DNA of 64,000 bases from an uncultured Eggerthellaceae bacterium (GTDB lineage: Bacteria > Actinomycetota > Coriobacteriia > Coriobacteriales > Eggerthellaceae): the NCBI GenBank assembly GCA_934617065.1, contig CAKTTY010000001.1, forward strand, positions 248,001-312,000, written 5' to 3'. A model generated the notes under the pieces. It did no database searches. It had not been told where the DNA came from and worked only from the letters and a program-made list of their open reading frames with translations. The position numbers and the translations under genes were made by a program. This document shows, one piece after another, positions 33,388-42,326 of the stretch (position 1 is the first letter of the stretch; each line of letters opens with the position of its first letter).

Positions 33388-36144
33388 TTACAGATTCCCT
33401 TGCACTTCAAGCGCTGCCTTCAGTACGCCTTGGGCGCGTCCGGCTGCACCGCCGGAAAGACTCTCGCCGGCCTCTTCGAGGACGATGGCCACTACTACTG
33501 AGCAGTCATCGGATGGGCCCATGCCCACAAACCAGCGGTCGTCTTTTTCCTTGCCAGTTTCTGCGGTACCGGTTTTGCCGGCAATCTGCACGCCGGAAAT
33601 GGCGGCTGCCTTACCGGTGCCGTTGTTCACAACCCCTTCAAGCACCGTGCGTACACGCTTGGCTACCGATGAAGAGCATACGTTCGACATCGTGGAAGGC
33701 GTTGCGCGATAGCTGTTCTTGCCGTCGGAGTTGTTTACGCTGTCGACCAGGTAGGGCTGCATAATGGTGCCATTGTTGGCGATTGCGCAGCCCACCAACC
33801 CCATCTGCAAAACGGTTGCCTGCGGGCCCGCGGGGCTGGCGTGTTCGCCTACCGGCTCACCTGCTGCTGCCCATGCGGTTTCCCATTCGGTCATTTCGTT
33901 CGGGTCGGGCATCAGCGATTTAGCAAGCGGCAAATCGAAGTTCAGCGCGTTGTTGAAGCCGAATTTCTCGGAAGAGGAAACAAGATCTTCCGCGCCGATC
34001 TGATCGCCAAGCTGTGCGAATACGGTGTTAGCGGAAAGCTCGGTTGCGCGCTGCAGCGTAATAGTGCCGTATGACGAGTTGTTGAAGTTCGTCACCTTGC
34101 CGCCGCCGATGTCGAGCGTGGAGGGGGAATCGTACTGAGTCGATTCAGTTGCCACGTTGTCTGCCAACGCGGTGGTCAACGTTACGATCTTGAACGTGGA
34201 GCCGGGCGAGTACAGCGCCTGGGTTGCGCGGTTGTACAGTGCCGAAGAGTCACCGCCAGAAGAAAGGATGCTGTCAACGTCGTCGGCATCGTAGGTGGGC
34301 GAAGAGGCAAGGGCCAAAATCGCTCCCGTCTTCGGGTCGATGGCAACGCAGGCACCCTTGTAGCCCTTCAACGAGTCTTGTGCAGCCTTCTGAATGGTTG
34401 AATTGATGGTGAGCTTCACGTCGTTGCCTGCGGTGCCGGCTCCAGAATAGGAATTCAACACATCGATCCATGAAGCGTAGTTGCTTTCACCCTTTAACGT
34501 ATCGTTGCAGGACGCTTCGATACCGGAGGTGCCGTATGTATCGGAAGCGTATCCCACCACGTGTGCAGCAAGGGTTCCTGCAGGGTATTCGCGCTTGTAG
34601 GTGCCATCGTCCTGCAGAACGGAATGAGCCAGGAGCACATTGTCGTACGTGGTGATAGCACCGCGCTCGGTTTTCGATTCTTTTGCCAGCGTATGGTTGT
34701 TGATGGGCATGTTCTTGTATTCGTCTGCTTGGATAACCATGATCATCGTCAGGTTGGCAACCAGAAGCGCAAACAGGGCAGAGAACACGATCATGGTGCC
34801 GGTAAGGCGCTTGCCCAGGGAAACGCGTCCCAGCGCACCGTTCAGGCTTACTACGCCCGTGCCCGATGCCATTTCGGTGCCCAGGCCCGTGCCCTGATCG
34901 CTTGCGCGCAGCAGGAAGCCCAAGATGATGAAGCTCGCCAGAAGCGAGGAACCGCCTTGGCTTACGAACGGGAGGGTAAGGCCCGTAAGAGGGATAAGGC
35001 GCGTTACGCCGCCCACGATGATGAAGGCCTGCAGAACGATAACGGCAGTGAAGCCCACAGCCATAAACGAGCTGACGTCGCTCTTTGCTCGAACGGAAAT
35101 CAAGATGCCGCGGATGGCAAAGCACAGATACAGAAGCAGTACGCCTGCAGCACCCAAAAGACCCGCCTCTTCGGCGATGGCGCTGAAGATGAAGTCGGAT
35201 TCAACAATAGGAATCTGCTCGGCCATGCCATTGCCAATGCCTACGCCGAACAAGCCACCATCTGCGATGCTGAAGATGGACTGAACCAGCTGATAGCCCG
35301 TGTTGGTGGGGTCGGCGAAGGGGTTGAGCCACGTATCGACGCGAACCTGAACATGGCTGAACAGGAAGTATACGAACACGAAGCCTACGGAAACCATCAG
35401 AAGGCTGATGACGATGTAAGCATGCTTACCAGTGGCCACGTAGAGCATGGTGACGAACACGAAGAACAGGACCAAAGCCGAGCCCAAGTCCTTTTCGAAT
35501 ACGATGACCAGCAAGGCCACGGCCCACATGATGATGACGGGAACCAGTGCGCGCATGTCGGGTACGCGGAAGGGCCCCAGCTTGTGGTTGAAGACAGAAA
35601 GCATCTCGCGGTTCTGCGCCAGGTATGCCGCCAAGAAGATGACGATACAGATTTTTGCAAGCTCACCAGGCTGAATGGAGAAACCACCGATGGAAAGCCA
35701 AATGCGCGAACCGTAGATTTCGTTACCGATGACTGGAAGCATGGGTGACATCAGCAGCAGGATGCCGGCGATCATGATGGTGTATTTGTAGCTGCCAAGC
35801 TTGTCGAGATTCTTCACGAATGCCAAAACAAGCACCATGAACACCACGCCAAGGAACAGCCATCCAACCTGTTTCATGGCCAGGTCGGGCGCAAGGCGTG
35901 TGATGAAGGCAATGCCAATGCCCGACAGAGCGAATGAAAGCGGAAGGATGGCGGGATCGGCGCCAGGGGCGAGCTTGCGAATGGCAAGATGGGCCACCAC
36001 GAAGGTGGCAAACATGCTCAAGGGCACCGTTAGGTTGTCGAGCGTTACCTGGTTCCCTTCGTTGAGGGCAACCATGGCAAACAGCAATATAACAAGAGGA
36101 GCTGCGATGCAAAGAAGCATCAGCTCGGTATTGCGTCGGGTCAT
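33388..36144 (-). CDS. Fusion of a RodA/FtsW-type SEDS glycosyltransferase with a class B penicillin-binding protein
   Basis: One uninterrupted 918-residue frame. Residues about 1-430 are a SEDS polymerase with many helices, including GSRIWLSIGGFSIQPGELAKI, VFEKDLGSALVLFF and the C-terminal GVTRLIPLTGLTLPFVSQGGSSLLASFI. A single anchor helix near 450-475 (LTGTMIVFSALFALLVANLTMIMVI) leads to a PBP transpeptidase domain with S649-T-F-K, S704-A-N and K857-T-G. SEDS proteins polymerise lipid II, and their partner class B PBPs crosslink it. They are normally two genes (rodA-pbpA) in this actinobacterial cluster. Here a 1:1 complex is covalently fixed. It lies between pstP and pknB. Confidence 0.95.
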   Translation of the reverse strand: MTRRNTELMLLCIAAPLVILLFAMVALNEGNQVTLDNLTVPLSMFATFVVAHLAIRKLAPGADPAILPLSFALSGIGIAFITRLAPDLAMKQVGWLFLGVVFMVLVLAFVKNLDKLGSYKYTIMIAGILLLMSPMLPVIGNEIYGSRIWLSIGGFSIQPGELAKICIVIFLAAYLAQNREMLSVFNHKLGPFRVPDMRALVPVIIMWAVALLVIVFEKDLGSALVLFFVFVTMLYVATGKHAYIVISLLMVSVGFVFVYFLFSHVQVRVDTWLNPFADPTNTGYQLVQSIFSIADGGLFGVGIGNGMAEQIPIVESDFIFSAIAEEAGLLGAAGVLLLYLCFAIRGILISVRAKSDVSSFMAVGFTAVIVLQAFIIVGGVTRLIPLTGLTLPFVSQGGSSLLASFIILGFLLRASDQGTGLGTEMASGTGVVSLNGALGRVSLGKRLTGTMIVFSALFALLVANLTMIMVIQADEYKNMPINNHTLAKESKTERGAITTYDNVLLAHSVLQDDGTYKREYPAGTLAAHVVGYASDTYGTSGIEASCNDTLKGESNYASWIDVLNSYSGAGTAGNDVKLTINSTIQKAAQDSLKGYKGACVAIDPKTGAILALASSPTYDADDVDSILSSGGDSSALYNRATQALYSPGSTFKIVTLTTALADNVATESTQYDSPSTLDIGGGKVTNFNNSSYGTITLQRATELSANTVFAQLGDQIGAEDLVSSSEKFGFNNALNFDLPLAKSLMPDPNEMTEWETAWAAAGEPVGEHASPAGPQATVLQMGLVGCAIANNGTIMQPYLVDSVNNSDGKNSYRATPSTMSNVCSSSVAKRVRTVLEGVVNNGTGKAAAISGVQIAGKTGTAETGKEKDDRWFVGMGPSDDCSVVVAIVLEEAGESLSGGAAGRAQGVLKAALEVQGNL

Positions 36145-36147
36145 TGA

Positions 36148-37365
36148 CTACTCGCTTTCGTTGGCGCTCTTCTTCGTCTTCGAGGTGGAGGAGTCAGAAG
36201 ACGCTGCTTTATCGGTAGAAGCGGAAGCGTCGCTTTGCTTGGTTGCGGCATCCTGGCGGGCAATGTCTTCCTGGTAGGAAGCGATGAGCTCGTTTGCCTC
36301 ATCCATGCTGCCAACCGAAATACCATCGTTGATGCGGCTTGCCACGCTCGGTGATAGTTTGTTCACTTCAACGTCGGTAACGCGGTCGAGGCTGGAAAGG
36401 GGCATGCCGAACAGCTCGTCTTGCAGGCCGCGGTATACGGCGACCTTGCCGTCCTGGTTCACCAGGTAAGCGGAGTTGTTCACATACTGATAGGCAGTAA
36501 CGCCGGCGATTGCGAAAATGGCGATAACCGCTAGGACCAAGAACGTGTAGAGAATCTTCGACTTGCGCTCGGCTTTGCGTTCGCGCACCTCGCGAAATCC
36601 TTCAACGTCTACCACCACAGCGGTTGCGTTATCGAATCCGCCTGCATCAAGTGCGGCAGCCACCAGGTTGTCGGCGCATTCCTGTGCAGTGCGGCTGTGA
36701 CCCATGACATGCTCGATCTGCGGATCTTCGATCATGGTGCAAATGCCATCGGAGCACAGAAGGATACGGTCGCCCGTTTCAACATTCAGTTCGTAGATGT
36801 CGGGCTGCATATGGGGGTCGGATCCGATGGCGCGCGTGATAACCGAGCGGTTCGGGTGAACGCGGGCTTCGGCTTCTGTGAGCTGGCCTGCTTCGATCAT
36901 GTCGGCCATGAGGCTATGGTCGCGCGTAAGCTGCTGGAGCTTTCCATCATGCAGAAGGTATGCGCGCGAGTCGCCAACTTGGGCGATGATCAGGCGCTCG
37001 CCTTCCAAGATGGCAGCGGTAAGAGTGGTGCCCATACCCTCGCGGCCAATGCCTTTTGCGGGCGCTTTGATAACGTTGAGATTTGCGGCGATTACAGCAC
37101 GCGCCAACGCGTCGGAATCGGCGTGGTCGGGCGCAAGCTCCATGATGGTGTTGATGGCAATTTCTGAGGCGACTTCGCCTGCTTCGTGGCCACCCATGCC
37201 GTCGGCAACGGCGAAAAGCGGTGGAACCGCAACCAGGCTGTCTTCGTTATGTTCGCGGATGTGGCCAACTTCAGTGCGGCTTCCGAAGAAGGCAACGGAG
37301 TTGGGCTCATCTGCGGCTTTGCGCTCGGCGCGGGCGTTGCGGGGAGTGGGCATAGTTGAATTCAT
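36148..37365 (-). CDS. pstP: PP2C-family serine/threonine phosphatase (PstP/Stp)
   Basis: 405 residues. The PP2C metal motifs are SRTEVGHIREHNEDSL, FAVADGMGGHEAGEVASE, DSRAYL and GGFDNATAVVVDV. One transmembrane helix sits near residue 275 (ILYTFLVLAVIAIFAIAGVTAY), followed by an extracytoplasmic Ser/Ala/Asp-rich tail. It dephosphorylates PknB and its substrates. The stop lies 3 bases before the SEDS-PBP start, so the genes are coupled. Confidence 0.95.
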   Translation of the reverse strand: MNSTMPTPRNARAERKAADEPNSVAFFGSRTEVGHIREHNEDSLVAVPPLFAVADGMGGHEAGEVASEIAINTIMELAPDHADSDALARAVIAANLNVIKAPAKGIGREGMGTTLTAAILEGERLIIAQVGDSRAYLLHDGKLQQLTRDHSLMADMIEAGQLTEAEARVHPNRSVITRAIGSDPHMQPDIYELNVETGDRILLCSDGICTMIEDPQIEHVMGHSRTAQECADNLVAAALDAGGFDNATAVVVDVEGFREVRERKAERKSKILYTFLVLAVIAIFAIAGVTAYQYVNNSAYLVNQDGKVAVYRGLQDELFGMPLSSLDRVTDVEVNKLSPSVASRINDGISVGSMDEANELIASYQEDIARQDAATKQSDASASTDKAASSDSSTSKTKKSANESE

Positions 37366-37374
37366 CTTCCTCTT

Positions 37375-37791
37375 TTACTGGGCGAACCGTACGCGCATGG
37401 TTACATCGCCAACGGCAACTTTGTCGCCGTTCTTCAACGCGGTGGGTTCAGAGATAAAGCGGCCATTGACGGCTGTGCCGTTAGTTGAGCCTAGATCCTC
37501 CACGAAGAGGTTCTGGCCCATGAGCACAAAGCGCGCATGGCGTGAAGATACGTATTCGGCGCCGATGACGATATCGGATCCTGGGCTGCGGCCTACGATA
37601 ACCGGGCCGTTGACGGCAATGTTCACGCCGCGAAGTTCCTTAGGGCCTTTTTCGATGGCGACGGTCCAGGTCTTTTCGCCTTTGCGCTGTCCGCGCACCA
37701 GACCAATGCCAGTTTTCATGATGGCGAAAAGGAACAGGTAGAGCAGTGCTACAAAAAGCAGTCTGCCTATGAGGAGGATTACGTCAATCAC
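37375..37791 (-). CDS. fhaB: FHA domain protein FhaB (FipA type)
   Basis: 138 residues. An N-terminal membrane helix (VILLIGRLLFVALLYLFLFAIMK), then a forkhead-associated domain with VGRSPGSDIVIGAEYVSSRHARF and EDLGSTNGTAVNGR, the Arg/Ser/His/Asn set that reads phosphothreonine. In mycobacteria the equivalent protein bridges PknB-phosphorylated partners to FtsZ and FtsQ. Gene order fhaA-fhaB-pstP-rodA/pbpA-pknB is the classical actinobacterial one. Confidence 0.93.
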   Translation of the reverse strand: MIDVILLIGRLLFVALLYLFLFAIMKTGIGLVRGQRKGEKTWTVAIEKGPKELRGVNIAVNGPVIVGRSPGSDIVIGAEYVSSRHARFVLMGQNLFVEDLGSTNGTAVNGRFISEPTALKNGDKVAVGDVTMRVRFAQ

Positions 37792-37840
37792 GGGATAGCC
37801 TATCGTTTGAAACGGGTTTAAAAGGTGCGCATAAAGCGCA

Positions 37841-37873
37841 AACGGGCTGTGCCAGCAAGTGACGCAGCCCGTT
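37841..37873 (-). promoter_or_regulatory. Hairpin between fhaA and fhaB
   Basis: AACGGGCTG / CAGCCCGTT perfect 9-bp stem with a 15-base loop. It lacks a clear T run on the minus strand, so it may stabilise or attenuate the message rather than end it. Confidence 0.45.
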
Positions 37874-37887
37874 CAAGGAAAATCTCC

Positions 37888-38874
37888 CTATCGGAAGGTG
37901 AATAAGAACGTGGTGGTGCCAACGGTTATGCGGTCGCCTTCCTGCAACATGGTGGAAGCGATATGGCGGCCGTTTACCAGCGTGCCGTTGGTGGAGCCAA
38001 GGTCGGCAACGCTCCAGGCGTTTGCGTTTTCGCGACGAATTTCAGCGTGGGTGCGGCTTACGTTCAAGTCTTCAATAGCGATGTCGCTGGAAAGGGCGCG
38101 CCCCATTACGATCTGCGCCTTAGTGATGGGGAAGGAGCGGTTCGTGGTGAGGTCGATAAGACGGGGCTGCTGGTTAGCGGCGCGCTGAGGAACGGCTTCG
38201 GGGGCATTGAGCTCATCGAAGCGAACGGTTTGCGGAGCAGCAACGGGTGCCGGCGATGGGGCAACAGGCGCTGCGCCGTAGGCTTCCTCGGCGTTTTCCA
38301 TTGCCAGGGCGTCTTCGGCCATTACGTCAATGCCCGAGCTGGCAAACTGTTGTGCCTGGGCAGGGACTTCCTGCGCGGGGACATAGGCCTGCTGTTGGCC
38401 GTAGTTCTGGGGCGTAGGGATGTTTGCGGGAATGGGAGCTCCGGCGTCCTGTGCGGAAAGGCCGTAGCGCTGCATTTCCTCTGCGCGAAGCTGCGAGACG
38501 ATGGGAGCGGAAACCAGTTCGGCTACAACGTCGAATTTGCCATGCTTCAGCTCGTCGTCGATGATGAAGCGCACCAAGGGAGAGCCGTCCATTACAAGGC
38601 CCAGCTCCTGAGCCTTGCCGCGCAGGTACGTTTCGGTTTCACCTGCCAAGGTGGGGTAGTAGCCAAACAGGCGTTCATCGTCGTCGGGGTTTACCAGCAC
38701 GGTGTACAGCGTGGGTGCGTATTCCTTGCCAGCGCCGACCATCTTTTCGCGGCGCATCTGCTTTTCAGCTTTTTTGGCAATCTGAACGGGGCTGATGGGG
38801 GCATCGAAAAACTTGTCGCCCATCTCATCGAAGCCATCTTCTACGCGGCGTTCGAATTTTGAGAAAAACCCCAT
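37888..38874 (-). CDS. fhaA: FhaA: DUF3662 and FHA domain protein
   Basis: 328 residues from the ATG after AAAAGGAGA; the open frame starts 44 codons earlier. It opens MGFFSKFERRVEDGFDEMGDKFFDAPISPVQIAKKAEKQM, the DUF3662 signature of FhaA. A Pro/Ala/Gln-rich linker and a C-terminal FHA domain follow (MGRALSSDIAIEDLNVSRTHAEI, ADLGSTNGTLVNGR). In mycobacteria FhaA binds the phosphorylated MviN/MurJ pseudokinase to restrain peptidoglycan synthesis. It is the first gene of the five-gene operon. Confidence 0.95.
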   Translation of the reverse strand: MGFFSKFERRVEDGFDEMGDKFFDAPISPVQIAKKAEKQMRREKMVGAGKEYAPTLYTVLVNPDDDERLFGYYPTLAGETETYLRGKAQELGLVMDGSPLVRFIIDDELKHGKFDVVAELVSAPIVSQLRAEEMQRYGLSAQDAGAPIPANIPTPQNYGQQQAYVPAQEVPAQAQQFASSGIDVMAEDALAMENAEEAYGAAPVAPSPAPVAAPQTVRFDELNAPEAVPQRAANQQPRLIDLTTNRSFPITKAQIVMGRALSSDIAIEDLNVSRTHAEIRRENANAWSVADLGSTNGTLVNGRHIASTMLQEGDRITVGTTTFLFTFR

Positions 38875-39350
38875 GTGTGATCTCCTTTTACAGTGTGTAA
38901 ATCGTTGTATTGGGAGTGCGGCATACGGCCGCACGGTATTCCAACCATCAATCTTGCCATAAATAGGGGAATTGGTGGGCTTTTTCACCCCATCGCCATT
39001 AAACAAGCTGATAGTTTTTTGTGGGTGCGCAGGGGCGGGATTCCCAGCTCGTTATTTATTTGTGTGCTTGCTTACAGAAAAGTTCACCATAGCTTACAAT
39101 CTTTGCAAAGTAAGTTGATGTGAGGCCTGTGTTTATGCGGCGTTGGGGGATGTGACGAAGGTGCGCGCTGGGGATATGTCTAGGAAAAAAGCGAATGCGG
39201 CGTTTGCTTTGGCAGTTGCTGCCCTTGATGTTGGCGGGGCTTTGATTCTGCGTGCATTGGGCTAAACAAAATAATCCAAAGAAATTGAAATTTTTTCTTG
39301 CGTTGGATTAGCACCTAAGGTAATCTAACTCGTGCACAAAAGCTGCACAT
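38875..39350. other. Intergenic region fhaA / tRNA-Leu
   Basis: About 475 bases. It must hold the divergent fhaA operon promoter and the tRNA-Leu promoter. A possible 37-codon reading frame (39152-39265) lies inside and is listed separately. No repeat or known RNA was recognised. Confidence 0.5.
39152..39265 (+). CDS. Possible 37-residue small protein
   Basis: GTG-started frame giving MTKVRAGDMSRKKANAAFAL and then AVAALDVGGALILRALG. It has a basic N-terminus and a weakly hydrophobic C-terminal half, which could be a short membrane segment. GGGGGA lies directly before the GTG, closer than usual. An internal ATG (39176) is an alternative. No homology recognised, so this is a low-confidence call. 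Confidence 0.2.
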   Translation: MTKVRAGDMSRKKANAAFALAVAALDVGGALILRALG

Positions 39351-39437
39351 GCGGGTGTGGCGGAATTGGCAGACGCGTACGGTTCAGGTCCGTATGAGCT
39401 TCGGCTCATGAAGGTTCAAGTCCTTTCACCCGCACCA
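39351..39437 (+). tRNA. tRNA-Leu (CAG)
   Basis: Class II cloverleaf. Acceptor GCGGGTG / CACCCGC, anticodon stem TACGG/CCGTA with loop TTCAGGT giving CAG, a variable arm with GAGC-TTCG-GCTC, T arm GGTTCAAGTCC, encoded CCA. Confidence 0.95.
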
Positions 39438-39447
39438 TTTACAAATC

Positions 39448-39473
39448 AGGCACCCGATCGGGTGCCTTTTTTA
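39448..39473 (+). terminator. Terminator after tRNA-Leu
   Basis: AGGCACCC / GGGTGCCT stem and a run of T. Confidence 0.9.
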
Positions 39474-39527
39474 TTATCATAAAATCCGTTTACTGGTTCG
39501 TAATGCATGGTAGTTAGGAGATCCTGT

Positions 39528-40694
39528 ATGAGGCTCATTCATTGCTTGAACAACATTTCTGCCCAAGGTACCGATTTGCTTGATCCTAAGGCGTATTCAC
39601 TCACCGATTCACTGGATGAAGCAGAGGGCATTCTTGTTCGCAGTGCCGCCATGCATGATATGGAGTTCCCCGCTGGTCTTCGCGCCATTGCGCGCGCGGG
39701 CGCTGGTGTGAACAACATCCCGCTCGATCGTTGCGCCGACGAAGGCATCGTGGTCTTCAACACCCCTGGTGCAAATGCCAATGCTGTTAAGGAAATCGTG
39801 CTCTGCGCGCTTTTGCTGGGCAGCCGTGACATTTTGGGCGGCATCGAATGGTGCCGTGAAAATGCGGACGACGAAAACATCACCAAGGCAGCCGAAAAGG
39901 CAAAGAAGAAGTTTGCTGGTCAGGAAATCAAGGGCAAGAAGCTGGGTGTTATCGGCTTGGGCGCTGTTGGTGCCGAGGTTGCCAATGCCGCAGTTGAGCT
40001 GGGTATGGACGTATACGGTTACGATCCGTTTGTTTCGGTAAGCGCCGCATGGAAAATCTCCAGCCCCGTTCATTACATCACTGATTTGAAGGACATCTTC
40101 CGCACGTGCGACTACATCACCATTCACGTCCCTGCGCTGAAGGACACCATCGGCATGGTTGATGCCCATATGTGCTCCCTTATGAAGGAAGGCGTAGTTC
40201 TGCTGAACTTCTCGCGTGATACGTTGGTCGACGAAGCCGCCCTGAAGGTTGTGCTGGATTCGGGCCGCGTGAAGCGCTACATCACCGACTTCGCAACGCC
40301 AGGTGCTATGAAGATGAAGAACGCGGTTGTTCTTCCTCACCTGGGCGCTTCCACCGAAGAAGCGGAAGACAACTGTGCCATCATGGCTGTTCGTGAGTTG
40401 ATGGACTACTTCGAGAACGGCAACATCACGAACTCCGTGAACTATCCTGCATGCGATATGGGTGTATGCCCCGCAGGCCTTACCCGTATTGCGTTGCTGC
40501 ATAAGAACGTGCCGAACATGATTGCTCAGATTTCCAGCATCCTTGGCGATGACAACGTGAATATCGCCAACTTCATGAACAAGGCTCGCGGTGACTATGC
40601 CTACACCCTGATCGATATGGACCAGGCTCCTTCGGATGAAGCCATTGCAAAGCTTCGTGAGATCGAGGGCGTTCGTCGAGTTCGCCTTATCTAG
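39528..40694 (+). CDS. serA: D-3-phosphoglycerate dehydrogenase
   Basis: 388 residues from the ATG after TTAGGAG. The D-isomer 2-hydroxyacid dehydrogenase fold has IARAGAGVNNIPLDRCADEGIVVFNTPGANANAVKE, the Rossmann loop GVIGLGAVGAEVAN, and HLGASTEEAEDNCA with the catalytic His. A C-terminal ACT domain follows (LHKNVPNMIAQISSILGDDNVNIANF), the serine-sensing type. It catalyses the first step of serine synthesis. It is shorter than E. coli SerA at the N-terminus. No serB or serC is adjacent. Confidence 0.93.
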   Translation: MRLIHCLNNISAQGTDLLDPKAYSLTDSLDEAEGILVRSAAMHDMEFPAGLRAIARAGAGVNNIPLDRCADEGIVVFNTPGANANAVKEIVLCALLLGSRDILGGIEWCRENADDENITKAAEKAKKKFAGQEIKGKKLGVIGLGAVGAEVANAAVELGMDVYGYDPFVSVSAAWKISSPVHYITDLKDIFRTCDYITIHVPALKDTIGMVDAHMCSLMKEGVVLLNFSRDTLVDEAALKVVLDSGRVKRYITDFATPGAMKMKNAVVLPHLGASTEEAEDNCAIMAVRELMDYFENGNITNSVNYPACDMGVCPAGLTRIALLHKNVPNMIAQISSILGDDNVNIANFMNKARGDYAYTLIDMDQAPSDEAIAKLREIEGVRRVRLI

Positions 40695-40794
40695 CTTATT
40701 CGCTTGCGCTGCTGGGTAAGACCCGGCGGCGAGGCTGCTAGCTTAAATGGGGGATAGGGATAGGTTTCTATTGTTATTTCCCGGCAAACGCAAG

Positions 40795-40823
40795 AAGGCA
40801 CCCAATCGGGTGCCTTCATTTTT
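40795..40823. terminator. Bidirectional terminator between serA and rnhA
   Basis: AAGGCACCC / GGGTGCCTT stem with T-rich flanks. It sits between two convergent genes and has nearly the same stem as the tRNA-Leu terminator. Confidence 0.85.
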
Positions 40824-40843
40824 GTGCAATGAGGAGTTTGTTC

Positions 40844-41323
40844 CTATTTTCCTGGAAAGCCCTTGTCCTCGATTTTGCCGGGGCCATCGGCTGCCGAAGT
40901 TGCCAGTTCGTCGCAGCGCTCGTTTTCGGGGTGGCCTGCGTGGCCTTTCACCCAATGGAAGCTGACGTTGTGGGGCTTCTTCGCTTCCAGAAGACGTTTC
41001 CACAGGTCGGAGTTCTTTACTGGTTCTTTCTTGGAGTTTTTCCATCCGCGTTTGAGCCATCCTTCAACCCAGTGTTGGTTGAAGGCGTTTACCACGTACT
41101 GCGAATCGGAGTGGACTTCAACCGTGCAGGGACGTTTGAGCGCTTCCAGCCCGGTGATAACCCCAAGAAGCTCCATACGGTTATTGGTGGTGCAGGTGTA
41201 TCCCTGCGATAATTCGCGCGTGTGCAGTTTTCCATTTGAATCGGTGAAGTGCAAAACGGTGCCAAAGCCGCCAGGGCCGGGGTTACCGCGTGACGATCCG
41301 TCGCTGTAAAGAATTACTTTCAT
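40844..41323 (-). CDS. rnhA: Ribonuclease HI
   Basis: 159 residues from the ATG that begins MKVILYSDGSSRGNPGPGGFG; the open frame runs 46 codons further upstream through the spacer. The four catalytic acids are visible: D in YSDGSS, E in NNRMELLGV, D in VHSDSQYVV and D in NERCDELAT. It degrades RNA in RNA-DNA hybrids. The family pattern WVKGHAGHPENERCD is exact. It is convergent with serA. Confidence 0.95.
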   Translation of the reverse strand: MKVILYSDGSSRGNPGPGGFGTVLHFTDSNGKLHTRELSQGYTCTTNNRMELLGVITGLEALKRPCTVEVHSDSQYVVNAFNQHWVEGWLKRGWKNSKKEPVKNSDLWKRLLEAKKPHNVSFHWVKGHAGHPENERCDELATSAADGPGKIEDKGFPGK

Positions 41324-41420
41324 ATAGTGGTCTCCTTGGGGGGTAGGGGTGGATCCCTTGGGGCTAGGGAGGGCATTCGTCCCCCTAGTGCCTTCTGTTA
41401 TGCATGGCTGGTGTTTTCGG

Positions 41421-42002
41421 TTATTTGCAGGCAGCTTCAATGAGCTTGCGCAGCTCGTCAAAGCCCGTGCCCTTTTCCGACGAGCAAACCACCATGTTCA
41501 CGCTATCGGGCAAGTTCAGTTGCTTTCGGATGGCGGCCTTCTGCTTGTTCGCTTCGTTCTTGCTCACCTTGTCCGCTTTGGTGAGCGCGATCATGAAGGG
41601 GAGCTGACATTCGGTGAGAAAGCTCACCATCTGTTCATCGAGTTTAGTGGCGGGATGGCGGATGTCGATAAGCGAAACAACCAGCGCATAGTAGCGATAT
41701 TGGTCGAAGTATCCGTTGATCATTTCCGACCAGCGGGCCTTTTCGCTTTTTGCCACTTTTGCATAGCCATATCCCGGAAGGTCAACAAAGTCGATTTCCT
41801 TGGTGGTGAAGAAGTTGATGGTGCTGGTTTTGCCTGGCATGGAGGAAACCTTAGCGAGCTTCTTGCGGTTGAAAAGGCGATTGATAAGGGAAGATTTTCC
41901 TACGTTGGAGCGGCCCACAAACGAGACTTCGGGGCGTACCGACTTAGGGATTTGCGCGGAAGTGCCATAGGCTCCTTGGAATTCAACCAGGTTGTAGTTC
42001 AT
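41421..42002 (-). CDS. engB: Ribosome biogenesis GTPase EngB (YihA/YsxC)
   Basis: 193 residues from the ATG after AAGGAGC; an upstream extension of 75 codons in the same frame has no ribosome site. G1 GRSNVGKSSL, G2 PGKTSTINFF, G3 DLPGYGYAK, G4 LTKADK, and C-terminal CSSEKGTGFDELRKLI are all diagnostic. It is needed for large-subunit assembly. Confidence 0.95.
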   Translation of the reverse strand: MNYNLVEFQGAYGTSAQIPKSVRPEVSFVGRSNVGKSSLINRLFNRKKLAKVSSMPGKTSTINFFTTKEIDFVDLPGYGYAKVAKSEKARWSEMINGYFDQYRYYALVVSLIDIRHPATKLDEQMVSFLTECQLPFMIALTKADKVSKNEANKQKAAIRKQLNLPDSVNMVVCSSEKGTGFDELRKLIEAACK

Positions 42003-42326
42003 GGTGTGCTCCTTCTGCGTTTGCTTCTTCTTACTAATTAATAGGTTGCGATCGGCGAGTCCGATGGATCTCGTGGGGTGCACTGGCCTTGCGAAAACGT
42101 GCATGACACGGGCTAGGAGAGATCGAAGACTGGCTCGATACCGTTGTATGGTTGACTTGTGGCAGATTGCCCGCGAGGCGCTTTTACCCTGTGTTTGGCG
42201 TGGACGCTTCGCTTGTTGAGTTTCCATGATAGCGTTGATGCTCTTGCGGCAATGCGCAGATAATGGAAGTTCAAACAGCCCCCATTGTATTGATGTGCGG
42301 CCAATTCTGAAGGGAATAGGGCATAT
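42003..42326. other. Intergenic region engB / mscS
   Basis: About 320 bases between divergent genes. No supported gene, RNA or repeat. Promoters for both genes are expected but not assigned. Confidence 0.4.

Noticed and set aside
34561..35748. 395-codon plus-strand frame opposite the SEDS-PBP fusion
   Set aside because: Low-complexity shadow composition (His/Gln/Glu-rich) and complete overlap with a gene carrying all catalytic motifs.
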